From Nemertoderma westbladi (taxonomy: Eukaryota > Xenacoelomorpha > Nemertodermatida > Nemertodermatidae), in assembly GCA_032718475.1 (NCBI GenBank), contig JAUCBJ010005001.1, positions 1 through 36,391 on the forward strand: DNA of 36,391 bases, given 5' to 3'. This document shows, piece after piece, positions 12,521 to 22,591 of this stretch. Position numbers and translations under genes: made by a program. The notes below the pieces were generated by a model. That model was given only the letters and a program-made list of their open reading frames with translations, did no database searches and was not told where the DNA came from. The number at the start of each line of letters is the position of its first letter. Positions within the stretch are counted from its first letter, which is position 1.

Positions 12521-12638
12521 GGACACCTCTTTGTTACTTTTAATTACTTGACAACGAATGAAGGCGCTAATAGTATCAAACTTAAAACAATGCTTAACAT
12601 TTATATTTCTATAAATTTATCAACTGTTCTCCACTAAC
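12521..12638 (-). other. Unique 118-bp intron edge with GTTAGT donor site
   Basis: This is the only non-satellite sequence on the donor side of the 9.17-kb intron. The donor, read on the minus strand, is gttagt starting at 12638, the same hexamer used by two other exons of the gene. Nothing else is recognised here. Confidence 0.6.
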
Positions 12639-12871
12639 CATTTTTATAAGTTTACCGCAAGCGGGCCACCCAAGGCCCTGGGCTAGTCCGTTAATAAACC
12701 ACAGACTGGCGTAGATCAGGGGCCCGTCTGTTTGTGCGAATACAATGTTGACTAGCCCAACCAATGAGAGACCAGTAACAAATAACAGACGGGAGGATTG
12801 GCTGTCAGATAGAATACCACCAATAAATTTGCTGATGGCGTAAGCGACCATCATACTGCTCGCAATAAGAC
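12639..12871 (-). CDS. SLC37A4: SLC37A4-like glucose-6-phosphate exchanger, N-terminal-half exon
   Basis: This 233-bp exon has acceptor cgcttatatttgtacag ending at 12872 and donor gttagt starting at 12638. Two bases complete a split glycine codon, then 77 codons follow in open frame. The peptide runs [30 protein letters not shown], then [30 protein letters not shown]. It aligns closely with vertebrate G6PT ([50 protein letters not shown]). The AYAISKF and [10 protein letters not shown] stretches are hallmarks of this carrier. [11 protein letters not shown] occupies the position of the MFS motif A loop between membrane segments 2 and 3. The preceding exon, which should carry the start codon and the YFNRKTFSF-like first membrane segment, was searched for upstream on the minus strand and not found in the window, so the gene is incomplete here. 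Confidence 0.93.
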
Positions 12872-13787
12872 CTGTACAAATATAAGCGAAGATTATAATC
12901 ATCTAACAGGTTATGCTGTTATGAAACCTACAGATATGTATGGGGGGAGGGGAGGGGACTTTCAACCCAATCATAATGTATCCCTCACCCACCAGTCAGG
13001 GGAAAACCTGGTACTTTCCCAAAATTGATAGGTCTAATTTAACATTTGGAGACAAGATATTAATTAGCCGAGAAGGGATTTGCGTCAAGTCCCCTCCCTG
13101 CCTCCTCCCATGCTAGGCTAGGCTAGACTCTGAGACTAGACCTAAGCACTAAGAGTTACGTTTAAGTTATTCAATTAGAATATGAAACTCAACCAACCAA
13201 GTGAATCCTTATCCAAGGGGTCCTCTTTCGTGATGTTTGGTAGAACAAAGGAAAATGTTTTTCTACAAAAATAAAAACAACTATATCCGCAGTAGATTGT
13301 AACAAAGATTAGCAATCTATGGCGTCGGTAATTCTCTGTCGATCCCATGATGTAATAAATAATACTGTCAGAAGTTTATTTCATCAACAACAGAAAAGTA
13401 CTGTAGGTACAGTAGGTAGGCCAATTCCAGTAGCCTAGGCCTACTGACTGACTTAATATTCAGATATTAATAAACCTACTTCACCATTAGAACAGAGACC
13501 ATCAGAACAGTCTACTGATGAATTATCAACATGTGCGGTGCGTGCCTAACCAAAACAAAAAATGTATAATAATAGATCAAATCATAAATTAATTTATGTC
13601 AGAAATGTCGCCTAGGCTAGGCCTACCCGTACGTCGTACCACTACCAACAACAAAATTATTACAAATAGCCTAACCATTAACTAGGCTATGTCTGCATGT
13701 CAAACATACAGAACTTCTGATACCGGTACGGTAGGCCTACTGGCTGACCGGTCCGGTGGGTGGTGGTAGTAGAAATTACAGACCAAA
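12872..13787. other. Noncoding sequence upstream of the SLC37A4-like exon
   Basis: No exon is recognised. The stretch is rich in the words taggcctac, cctaggc and taccggtac and contains short G- and C-rich patches (12,940-12,960). It should be the intron that precedes the 12639-12871 exon. Confidence 0.4.
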
Positions 13788-13817
13788 GTCAGACCGTGTA
13801 ATGTTACACGGTCTGAC
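13788..13817. repeat. Perfect 30-bp palindrome (14-bp arms)
   Basis: Arm gtcagaccgtgtaa at 13788-13801 and its exact reverse complement ttacacggtctgac at 13804-13817 are separated by two bases (tg). It could extrude as a hairpin or be a dyad protein-binding site. It is in a noncoding stretch and no function is assigned. Confidence 0.9.
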
Positions 13818-14225
13818 GTTGCCCGGTGCCTGGTAGGAAGGACTTAAGTACCGGTATGGCGGTACAGTACTACTTGTTGATGGTGGTGCTGATTTGTAGA
13901 CATACTGGTATGTGGTATGTATCGCGTAGCGGTATTTCGAAATAATACAATCATAAGCAGACATAGATTACTAGGATTATGCCTAGGACTAATTGCTGTT
14001 CAGTGTGCAAATTACCGGTACCAGTACTGCAGTACCGCTACTTGTATTTTCATTGCCTCTTACATCAGTACATATTAAATCAAATTTCCCACCAATTTGG
14101 CCAGGTAGATAAATACGACAAATAGAATACAAATAAAACAAAATAAAAACAAGAATACAAACAGAATACAAACAAAATAGAAGACAAATAAGTAACGCTG
14201 GTGATATTTTTTTCAAATAAAACAA
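13818..14225. other. AT-rich noncoding stretch
   Basis: Weak minus-strand frames here are phenylalanine/leucine/tyrosine-rich because of A-rich plus-strand runs (caaataaaacaaaat types). No splice-bounded exon or family match is seen. Confidence 0.35.
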
Positions 14226-14493
14226 TAAATATATTCGATATAAAAACGTAACCAGAAAACACCATAGACAGAAATAGTTGAATTTCGCTAAATTGAAAAT
14301 CAATGAAAAAAGCGGTGAGTTCCGCTTACTTTTTTTTTAACGAATATATTATAACAATATATAATATAATTTTTAAATATATTCGATATAAAAACGTAAC
14401 CAGAAAACACCATAGACAGAAATAGTTGAATTTCGCTAAATTGAAAATCAATGAAAAAAGCGGTGAGTTCCGCTTACTTTTTTTTAACGAATA
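14226..14493. repeat. Direct repeat pair of about 118 bp, each with a small hairpin
   Basis: Copies at about 14226-14349 and 14374-14493 are offset by 148 bp and nearly identical, from aaatatattcgatataaaaa to a T-run ending ttaacgaata. Each copy contains the inverted repeat aagcgg-tgagtt-ccgctt just before the T-run. The two copies are separated by a short AT-rich spacer. This may be a duplicated fragment of a small nonautonomous element; no terminal structure is visible to prove it. Confidence 0.85.
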
Positions 14494-14825
14494 ATTATTA
14501 TTATAAATTTGACATAATAATAATTTTTTCCTAAAATTACACCATCCAAAAGACATCAATTCTCTATTTTGGAACGAATATATTGGTATATTAATAAATT
14601 AGACACAAAATTAATAAAATTAATTAAAATTAAATGTTAATTGTAATACAGTAATAATTTACTATTATTTTAAATCGACCCCTTTGCTAACGTTTTCCTT
14701 TAAGCTGCCCCTGTTGTCCCCACCCCCCTTAATCCGTCCCTGAGTATAACCTTATAGGAATGTAGTAGTTGCGAGCACTACGTATAATTTTCCAAGAACT
14801 TCTAGCTCTACCACAGAGCTCACTC
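14494..14825. other. AT-rich noncoding stretch before the 21-bp array
   Basis: Nothing coding is recognised; the sequence is AT-rich followed by a C-rich patch near 14,700-14,730. Confidence 0.35.
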
Positions 14826-16263
14826 TACAGAGAAGACGGGATACTACAGTACGAGTACAGTTCACTACAGTACGAGTAGACTACAGTTCACTACAGAGAA
14901 GACGGGCTACTAAAGTACAAGTACAGTTCACTACAGTACGAGTACAGTTCACTACAGTACGAGTACAGTTCACTACAGTAAAGTACGAGTACAGTTCACT
15001 ACAGTACGAGTACAGTTCACTACAGTACGAGTACAGTTCACTACAGTACGAGTACAGTTCACTACAGTACGAGTACAGTTCACTACAGTACGAGTACAGT
15101 TCACTACAGAGAAGACGGGATACTACAGTACGAGTACAGTTCACTACAGTACGAGTACAGTTCACTACAGTACGAGTACAGTTCACTACAGTACGAGTAC
15201 AGTTCACTACAGAGAAGACGGGATACTACAGTACGAGTACAGTTCACTACAGTACGAGTACAGTTCACTACAGTACGAGTACAGTTCACTACAGTACGAG
15301 TACAGTTCACTACAGTACGAGTACAGTTCACTACAGTACGAGTTCAGTTCACTACAGTACGAGTAGAGTTCACTACAGTACGAGTACAGTTCACTACAGT
15401 ACGAGTACAGTTCACTATAGTACGAGTACAGTTCACTACAGTACGAGTAGAGTTCACTACAGTACGAGTACAGTTCACTACAGTACGAGTAGTGTTCACT
15501 ACAGTACGAGTACAGTTCACTACAGTACGAGTACAGTTCACTACAGTACGAGTACAGTTCACTACAGTACGAGTACAGTTCACTACAGTACGAGTACAGT
15601 TCACTACAGTACGAGTTCAGTTCACTACAGTACGAGTAGAGTTCACTACAGTACGAGTACAGTTCACTACAGTACGAGTACAGTTCACTACAGTACGAGT
15701 ACAGTTCACTACAGTACGAGTAGAGTTCACTACAGTACGAGTACAGTTCACTACAGTACGAGTAGTGTTCACTACAGTACGAGTACAGTTCACTACAGTA
15801 CGAGTACAGTTCACTACAGTACGAGTAGAGTTCACTACAGTACGAGTACAGTTCACTACAGTACGAGTAGTGTTCACTACAGTACGAGTACAGTTCACTA
15901 CAGTACGAGTAGAGTTCACTACAGTACGAGTACAGTTCACTACAGTACGAGTACAGTTCACTACAGTACGAGTACAGTTCACTACAGTACGAGTAGAGTT
16001 CACTACAGTACGAGTACAGTTCACTACAGTACGAGTAGTGTTCACTACAGTACGAGTACAGTTCACTACAGTACGAGTTCAGTTCACTACAGTACGAGTA
16101 GAGTTCACTACAGTACGAGTACAGTTCACTACAGTACGAGTACAGTTCACTACAGTACGAGTAGTGTTCACTACAGTACGAGTACAGTTCACTACAGTAC
16201 GAGTACAGTTCACTACAGTACGAGTAGTGTTCACTACAGTACGAGTACAGTTCACTACAGTAA
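14826..16263. repeat. 21-bp minisatellite, about 68 units, with higher-order structure
   Basis: The unit is 21 bp with the core gagtacagttcactacagta. Unit classes differ at gagtaca / gagtaga / gagtagt / gagttca. The left part (14,826-15,235) is punctuated by an agagaagacggg-containing insert at about 14829, 14895, 15107 and 15207. Variant units recur at spacings that are multiples of 21, for example gagttcag at about 15340, 15613 and 16075. Since 21 is divisible by three, perfect seven-residue repeats (SELYSYC on minus, FTTVRVQ on plus) can be read for up to 353 codons. I regard these as by-products of the array, since several frames on both strands are open at once. Confidence 0.96.
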
Positions 16264-17315
16264 CCCAAACAATAAACGCTATATAAGGAGTAAGAGAGGG
16301 TAGATACATTTTATTTCATTATATATATCCCTATGTTTGTCATTATTTTTATGTATGCCATCAGGGACTTATTCTTATACATTATAATGTACATACAGTA
16401 CTGTACATGAATGGTCTGCCGAACCATATGGCTCCAGATTAACGTCTAGGATCTAAGGCCGAACTTACAACTTGAACATTTACGTGTAAATTAATTGAAC
16501 TTGGATAATTATTATTAGCAAGCACAACCAATTTAATCTCAATCTACCCATAATACAGCCATCTATCATCCTTTACATCCCTACATCGCCATTCTTGCTC
16601 ATGGATGGGCCGGGTAACTCAAATAATCTTGATTTTGGTCCATGATTGGTCTATAATTTATATAAAAACTTTTTTGAGTAAAGCAGAAAACGCGCTAGAC
16701 ATTATAAATACTCAATATTATAATTATTGCTTTTGTTGCCTATTTTGCATTGCTAACAACACTGCTAATTTTGATCAGTCTGTTATTCTTCTTTTCAAAC
16801 ATTGAATAGGGCCTACACCAAATTAAATTGCGGGAAATATAATTCGCTATAAATAGAAACCCTCGCCGGATTCGCCTATTTGTGAGACCTTTAAATGGGT
16901 CGATTCATTTCGGCGAATGGAAAATACTGTTTGAAGGAAAATCCTTTAATCCTTTAATTAAAAAAAATCCTCCCCCTTTTACATCACTACTGTAATAATT
17001 ATACGTAATATACCACCGTTACTAAACTCATCAGCAATAAATTTTAAACCAACAACGTTATGATGTTACGCAATAACTAACGTACGCTCAAAGCAGGAAA
17101 ATAACATAACATCATAGTCGCCCTACAAAATAGTGGATTAGCACATGGCTGACTTCGCAAATCCACTGGTATAATAAAATAATTATTGTGTGTGAGTGTG
17201 GAGTTTAATAATGGGGCAGCCTATATTAATTATATACACTGCCATATGGTCGCGCATTACTTATTTGTCACCAAAATATTAAACACCCGTAGTAGGCCTA
17301 TCTTTACCCTCATAG
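16264..17315. other. Unique AT-rich noncoding stretch
   Basis: About 1 kb without a defensible exon, RNA gene or repeat. A 66-codon plus-strand frame at 16605-16805 has AT-driven composition and no homology signal. A short GC-richer patch (about 16,860-16,910) has no open frame. Confidence 0.35.
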
Positions 17316-17440
17316 TGGGGCGAGCCACGAAGTCTATGTGAGCCTTTGCGTATCGGTCTTTAAGTCTTTCAACGCTAAAAAGTCGGTCAATCGTTGATGA
17401 TATTGAACCAAACTTGGTAGGCCTAACAGGTTTACCACCT
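17316..17440 (-). repeat. Dispersed repeat family B, diverged 3' fragment
   Basis: Read on the minus strand, this piece shows accaagtttgg, then a tcatcaacgattg segment, then gcaaaggctcaca and the terminal word cttcgtggctcgccccac. These are in the same order as in the two longer copies at 19118-19568 and 24400-24845. It is more diverged and lacks the cagaacga microsatellite. Confidence 0.65.
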
Positions 17441-18005
17441 TTGTGATAAAGTATGAAATGATTGACAGCGGAGGCGTCACACAACACTTTGAGGTGCAGC
17501 GCGTTACCGGTAGCGGTACCGGTAGTGATAAGGGATACAGGGTAAGTCATATTGACGTTGGTACTGTAGACTATCTAAAGCTTAGAAATTCTACACACAG
17601 ACAGACTTGTATAGTTCATTTTTTGGCCACTAGTGGGCGTATGACCAGGTCAACTAATTGTTCTGCTACGCAAAGGCTATAAACTACAGCAGACTTTGTG
17701 CTTTTTGAAGTCTCAACGACCGCGTTATCGATTTATTGCGGAATAGTTTGGGCGATGTTAATTATTGAATAGTCGAGTTCAGCACACATTCAATTATCAG
17801 ATGTATCCTTATGTTGTATTATTACAAATAAACCTCGACCTCGACCGACCTCAGATTGATGACTGACTTTATTTACATATTTATTTTTATTCCATTCAGG
17901 TCACATCTTACCAATTTTAGTATAATTTAAGTAACAGTGTGTCATTAATTACAAAATGTTTGGTTAATATAATTAAATTCATTATAAATAAAGAATTCAA
18001 GTTCA
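17441..18005. other. Noncoding stretch with no recognised gene
   Basis: It contains the local palindromic run taccggtagcggtaccggta at about 17,505-17,525. A short plus-strand frame (17443-17682) partly overlaps the repeat and has no splice support. Confidence 0.3.
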
Positions 18006-18175
18006 ACACGTTCGTGGGGACTTCGCGCAGCACGAGGCCTAGTTATTATATACAAATTAAAATGCAGCGACTGTATCACAAAATCAGGTTTTGAGAAATT
18101 TACCCACACCACCAATCAATCAAAGAAAGGTGGACAGTACGTGTTCACCCCTTTTAATCTGCACCCCCCCCTCCC
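18006..18175. repeat. Dispersed repeat family A, copy 1
   Basis: The segment from cttcgcgcagcacgaggc through agaaattta to ttttaatctgcacccc is shared with 23813-23990 at roughly 75-80% identity by eye. It ends in a C-rich tract in both copies. In both places a family B copy follows in the same orientation, so A and B may be two parts of one larger repeat. Confidence 0.75.
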
Positions 18176-18250
18176 CCACCCACCAATACATAACCGCGAC
18201 ATCTACCACCCACGGAAGGGTAGCACGAACTTATTTCCAATCGCACGTTA

Positions 18251-18557
18251 AATATGCAAAGCCAGGTGGTTTATAGGAATATAATAAACGCAGTACTCGT
18301 TTTCATTATAAGCCTCTTTGCGTTCGTCCTGTTTTGTATTTAAATATATTTCTTAAACGCAGGCTAGGACGATCTTTATAATAATAATAACTAGGGATGC
18401 GATCAATATGTGAAGCCAGGTGGTTTATATAATAATTTAGTCAACGCAGTACTCGTCTTCATTATATGCCTCGTTGCGCTCGTCGCTTGTCCTGTTTTGT
18501 CATAAAATATTTTTCCTAAACGCAGACTGACGATCTTTATACAGTTATAACTATGCG
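18251..18557. repeat. Tandem duplication, two units of about 154 bp
   Basis: Units 18251-18404 and 18405-18557 both start aatatg(c/t)(a/g)aagccagg and share cgcagtactcgt, gtcctgttttgt, aaacgcag and acgatctttata in order. Divergence is moderate, with small indels. No coding potential is seen. Confidence 0.85.
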
Positions 18558-19117
18558 AAGTTTCGAAACTGTGCGAGTAACTGTTGATACATCTATGTGG
18601 AGATGTGTGATATGTGGAGATGTGTGATACAACGCCAACGCATCTTATGCCGATGTAGTAATATGGGTATTGAAATAATATTAAATCAATGTACACTCTT
18701 AAAGCTGCAGCGAAAAAATGTAGCTAATTTCCTAGGTTACATATAAAATAATAATATTATTTTTAAGAACATTAATTTTACTACTTTGCAAAAATTCAAT
18801 TAAAAAATAACCAGACATATACATTGTGGAATAAACTATTTCAGAAGCCTACAACAGCCATGCCATGGATTGTATTTATGTTATTATATCTGTCATTTAA
18901 CTGAGATAGCAATAGTAGTAATAGTCGAACGGTTATGCGGCCCGTCCAGCCTATAATAAACACAATTCAGTGATTGGGCTGGAATAGCAATACTGGTAGC
19001 CTCTATTACAATTCCTCTCAGGTTAGTCTACAGCCACAACTCCCAGCAGCTAGCTCCACACCAGCAGAGACTTGACCAATAATGGGAAGGATTAAATTTG
19101 TACTCAATAATTGTGCG
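18558..19117. other. Noncoding stretch between repeats
   Basis: AT-rich. A short inverted repeat ccagcc...ggctgg brackets about 18,946-18,982. No gene is recognised. Confidence 0.3.
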
Positions 19118-19568
19118 GTTTAATTACGTTTAGATCAATTAAAGACACATTTATTAAAGCAAATCACTTAAACTAATTAAAAACTATAATAGAATGGCGT
19201 ATGGGGATTATATCTGTATAATTTTTAAGTATAATTATTTAAATCTTATACTGTAAAACAATTAATTTCCTTTAAAAGGCAGGTTGAAAATGGCGTTTTC
19301 ACCGCAATCAACTTAATTAACTAATTAACTGCTATTATCTTAGCTTCTCGAAGGCCACACGGAAATTCTACTTGGAAAATTTCTAAACTTTTGCCAAACA
19401 ACATGTGTACCAAGTTTGGATAGATTTCATCAAAGATTGGCCGAGTTATTAACGTTTAAAATTGAACACGACAGAACGACAGAACGACAGAACGACAGAA
19501 CGACAGAACGACAGGTTGATTAATGGTACCACTACGCTAAGGCTCACTCACTTCGTGGCTCGCCCCAC
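19118..19568 (+). repeat. Dispersed repeat family B, copy 1, with octamer microsatellite
   Basis: About 450 bp, from ttaattacgtttagatcaat to cttcgtggctcgccccac, collinear with 24400-24845. Near its 3' end the octamer cagaacga is repeated about six times (19,470-19,515), where copy 2 has only degenerate cagaacaa words. It contains no long frame; it is probably a nonautonomous interspersed element. Confidence 0.85.
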
Positions 19569-21010
19569 ATGAAACACGTATGAAATAAACTTGAATCATA
19601 AAAATAGGAAAACTTGTAGGGTAAGTTATTTAATACAGTTCGTATTTATAAGTATCACTATTACTTAAACGTTGTAATTCATTTAAATACATACAGTATA
19701 AACAGACATCCATTAGGTGGATATTGTGGAGGCGGGATTTCAGTTATTAAATGATTCATGCTGTTACAACTAACCTATACAGCTAATTACATCGACTTCA
19801 AAATAGAATTTAATACCAAATAAGTTGATGTAAAATACCCAAGGCGATCGTAAGAAGACAATGAAATGTGTATCATCTCTAAAGTGGTCGATTTGAAATT
19901 ACCGGTGTGGAAGTTGGAGAAACCTTAGAAGATGTGGACTCGCCTCAAAGAGTTATTCTATTTATCTTTACGTCACCGTTAAATACCATTATAACTATCA
20001 GCTAACACTAACTTACAGTAGGCCGGCCTACTAGCAATCATAGATTCGGCGGATATCGTGGTTCGCAATCTCGTTGTCTTTAACTTGTACATTTATGTTA
20101 ATGAGGTATCCTCCCCGATATATTAAGGTAATTGATGCAAAAATTTGTAAAATTTCTTTGCAACGAAATTTAATAATACCCATTAATAATAGCGGAGATT
20201 TTTCAAATAATAAAATTTGGATTGTTGTTTTGATTTTAGGTTAATTTATTATTTATTTTACATTATTAAAAATGACAATCGGTTGAACTTCTTACTACTG
20301 TAATTCAGAATCTTGATAACTCGCTATAAAGAAGACTGTCAATCCCAGATCTTATGTAGGCCTACTGTAGCAGAAGTCCTGGAAAATAGTCTGCTGCTAA
20401 TTTATTTATTTAATGCAACAACATTAGCCAATCAAGGCTTTCGCTGGATATTTTGACCGACAAACAACCAACATTATACAAAATAAACATGTTAAAGATC
20501 TGGTGTGTAAAACGCGTTTTTGTGCAGTGATAATGTTTACGATATTATAAAAACGAGTACTGCACTAATTATCTCACATTTATTTTATAATATATGGCAA
20601 AAAAAGCAAACAACCTATTAATTACAATATTTACAATAATTATCGAATGTTCTATGATGTAAATACTTAGCATTATTTTATAGGAAACGATTATCAAAAA
20701 ACGGTTCTTGTAAAATAAAACTAGACCTATATAATGTATTGGCGAAAATTGCACATGCTTTCCGTTTTTGCAAATTTCTGGTACGGCTTGATTGCTCCAA
20801 GGATAATTGCTGTGGAGTCTTAATAATGCACATTATATGTGTATAATTGTCTAATTATATCGGTCATAAAGGATAATGACTATTTTAATGGGGAAGGTAT
20901 AACCGTTTAGTTGCCTTCGAGATAAATAAGTATAATGGGGTGTTAGAGTATACTGGGTCTATGACGCTGTGGAGAGTTAAAGTAGATAAAGTGTGTTTGT
21001 GTGTTTGTTA
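19569..21010. other. AT-rich noncoding stretch
   Basis: About 1.4 kb inspected on both strands without finding an exon with splice signals or a recognisable repeat. The short minus-strand frame at 20569-20754 is isoleucine/tyrosine-rich and AT-driven. Confidence 0.35.
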
Positions 21011-21279
21011 GGGTGCTGGTAAGTATGTGTGCTTAGGTGGATGGATGGGCACGGGTAATAGGTGTGCTTAGGTGGGTGGGTGGATGTGATTAAGTAGACG
21101 TGCTTAGGTTGGTGGGTGGGTGCGGTTAAGTAGACGTGCTTAGGTGAGTGTGTGGGTGCGGTTAAGTAGACGCGCGTAGGTGGGTGGGTGGGTGCGGTTA
21201 AGTATACGTGCTTAGGTTGGTGTGTGGGGGAGGTTAAGTAGACGTGCTTAGGTGGGTGCGGTTAAGTATAAATCGTAAA
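21011..21279 (+). repeat. G-rich 36-bp minisatellite, left part
   Basis: Imperfect 36-bp units have the core gttaagtagacgtgcttagg followed by ggtgggtgggtgcg. The first units (21,011-21,080) are degenerate. The array stops where the LINE copy starts and resumes with the same unit and orientation at 22592, so the LINE sits inside it. Confidence 0.93.
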
Positions 21280-22591
21280 CGGTAAGCAAAATCGCATCAG
21301 GGATCCCATTGAGAGACTGCTCCGTGGAAATCAGAATGGGTTCCGTAAAGGTCGTGGGACCATGGAGCCCATTTTGGCACTTAGAATGATAATTGAAGAG
21401 TTATCAAAAAAGGAAGACAGGCATCTGGCTGTTATCTTTGTTGACTTCTTCAAGGCCTTTGATTCAATCTCCCGCTCACGTATGTTCAGCATACTTTCAT
21501 TATATGGGATTCCTGATGAAATTATTGCACCAATCAGATCAGTATGCGATGGTTCGACAACATTTGTGTCTACTGTTGACGGTGACACAGAACCATTTGA
21601 AGTGTCATGGGGCGTCCTCCAGGGAGACACACTTGCATCATTCTTGTTCATAATTGTTGTTGAATATGTTCTACGCATGTCCTTAGATCATTATAATGAT
21701 GATAGGGTGATGATAACTCCACCTACTGGCTCCAGAAGTCGAGGAAATCCTGCCAATTACCTAACTGACCTAGACTTTGCTGATGACTTAGGAGTACTCT
21801 CAGAATCACTAGAGGGAGCCCAACAGCTCCTCAGCTCATTAGAACAGGCTGCTTCTAGTGTTGGTCGTTTTATTAACTCCAAAAAGACCACAATTTTGAC
21901 AGTTAACTTTGAAAGTTCTCAGCAAGTCTCTGATCGGATGAGCATAAGCTCAAAGGATGGTATGCTTGAACATGTGGATGACTTCTGTTACCTGGGATCA
22001 TGGATCCGGAAGTCAGATGAGGACCTTCGAATACGTAAGGGAAAGGCATTGGCAGCCTTGAATAGGCTTTCCAGGATTTGGAAGTCACCGAGAATTAATC
22101 GGAAACGTAAGGTCCGATTATTTAGAACAGCAGTAGTTCCAGTACTCCTCTATGGGAGTCCATGCTGGGCTCTAACTGCTGAGGACACCAAATCGCTGGA
22201 TGGCACATTCACAAGAATGCTACGCCGGGTTCATTGTGTCAAGCACAATGCACACATCTCCAACCAGACACTATATAACATTGTAGGTGTCTCATTGGTT
22301 CCCCCAAGCTTGACACTGGAACAAAATCGCCTCCGCTTTGCAGGACATTGCTTTCGCCGTGAGGACCAGCCAGTGCATAATCTTGTACTTTGGCAGCCTC
22401 ATGGAGTGAATAAGCATGGTGGACAGCCCATGACTTTCTTGAGACGCATCTTAAAGGACACTGGCCTTGAAGATGCGGATGGTCTAGCAAATGTCATGGG
22501 TGATAGGGAGTTGTGGCGGCGCAATTTTGTCGACAAGCCGGCACAGCATTCTTAAAAATGCAGCTACAATGCAGCATGCCGATATTAGTAG
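21280..22591 (+). mobile_element. Non-LTR retrotransposon (LINE), copy 1, 5'-truncated, RT frame open
   Basis: A single open frame runs from about 21285 to the TAA at 22553-22555. The first conserved RT block, GNQNGFRKGRG, lies before the first ATG (21362), so the ATG is not the true start. Within the 397 codons after it come the catalytic block A VIFVDFFKAFDSI, block B GVLQGDTLA (usual PQGD changed to LQGD), block C LDFADDLG with the catalytic DD, YLGSWI, then the C-terminal YGSPCWAL and RLRFAGHCFRR. The N-terminal endonuclease is missing through truncation. A short 3' UTR ends tgcagcatgccgat, shared with copy 2. The family is probably RTE/CR1-like by the C-terminal pattern; the clade is inference. 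It is inserted in a 36-bp minisatellite. With every catalytic residue present it could be a recent insertion. Confidence 0.9.

Noticed and set aside
3685-12551. Plus-strand frames up to 634 codons (TKDNYLYQRQLSVPKTTIC)
   Set aside because: All plus frames of the 19-bp unit are open, and they start at random ATGs created by unit mutations. The array lies in an intron of a minus-strand gene.
616-16263. CRISPR array
   Set aside because: The repeats are directly adjacent with no unique spacers, and the context is eukaryotic.
15207-16286. Seven-residue repeat proteins SELYSYC (minus) and FTTVRVQ (plus)
   Set aside because: Both strands and several frames are open simultaneously; no splice sites, signal peptide or unique termini were seen. 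Kept only as a question in the findings.
21331-21678. 115-codon minus-strand frame
   Set aside because: It is the antisense shadow of the LINE reverse-transcriptase frame; other small frames over the LINE copies are rejected for the same reason.
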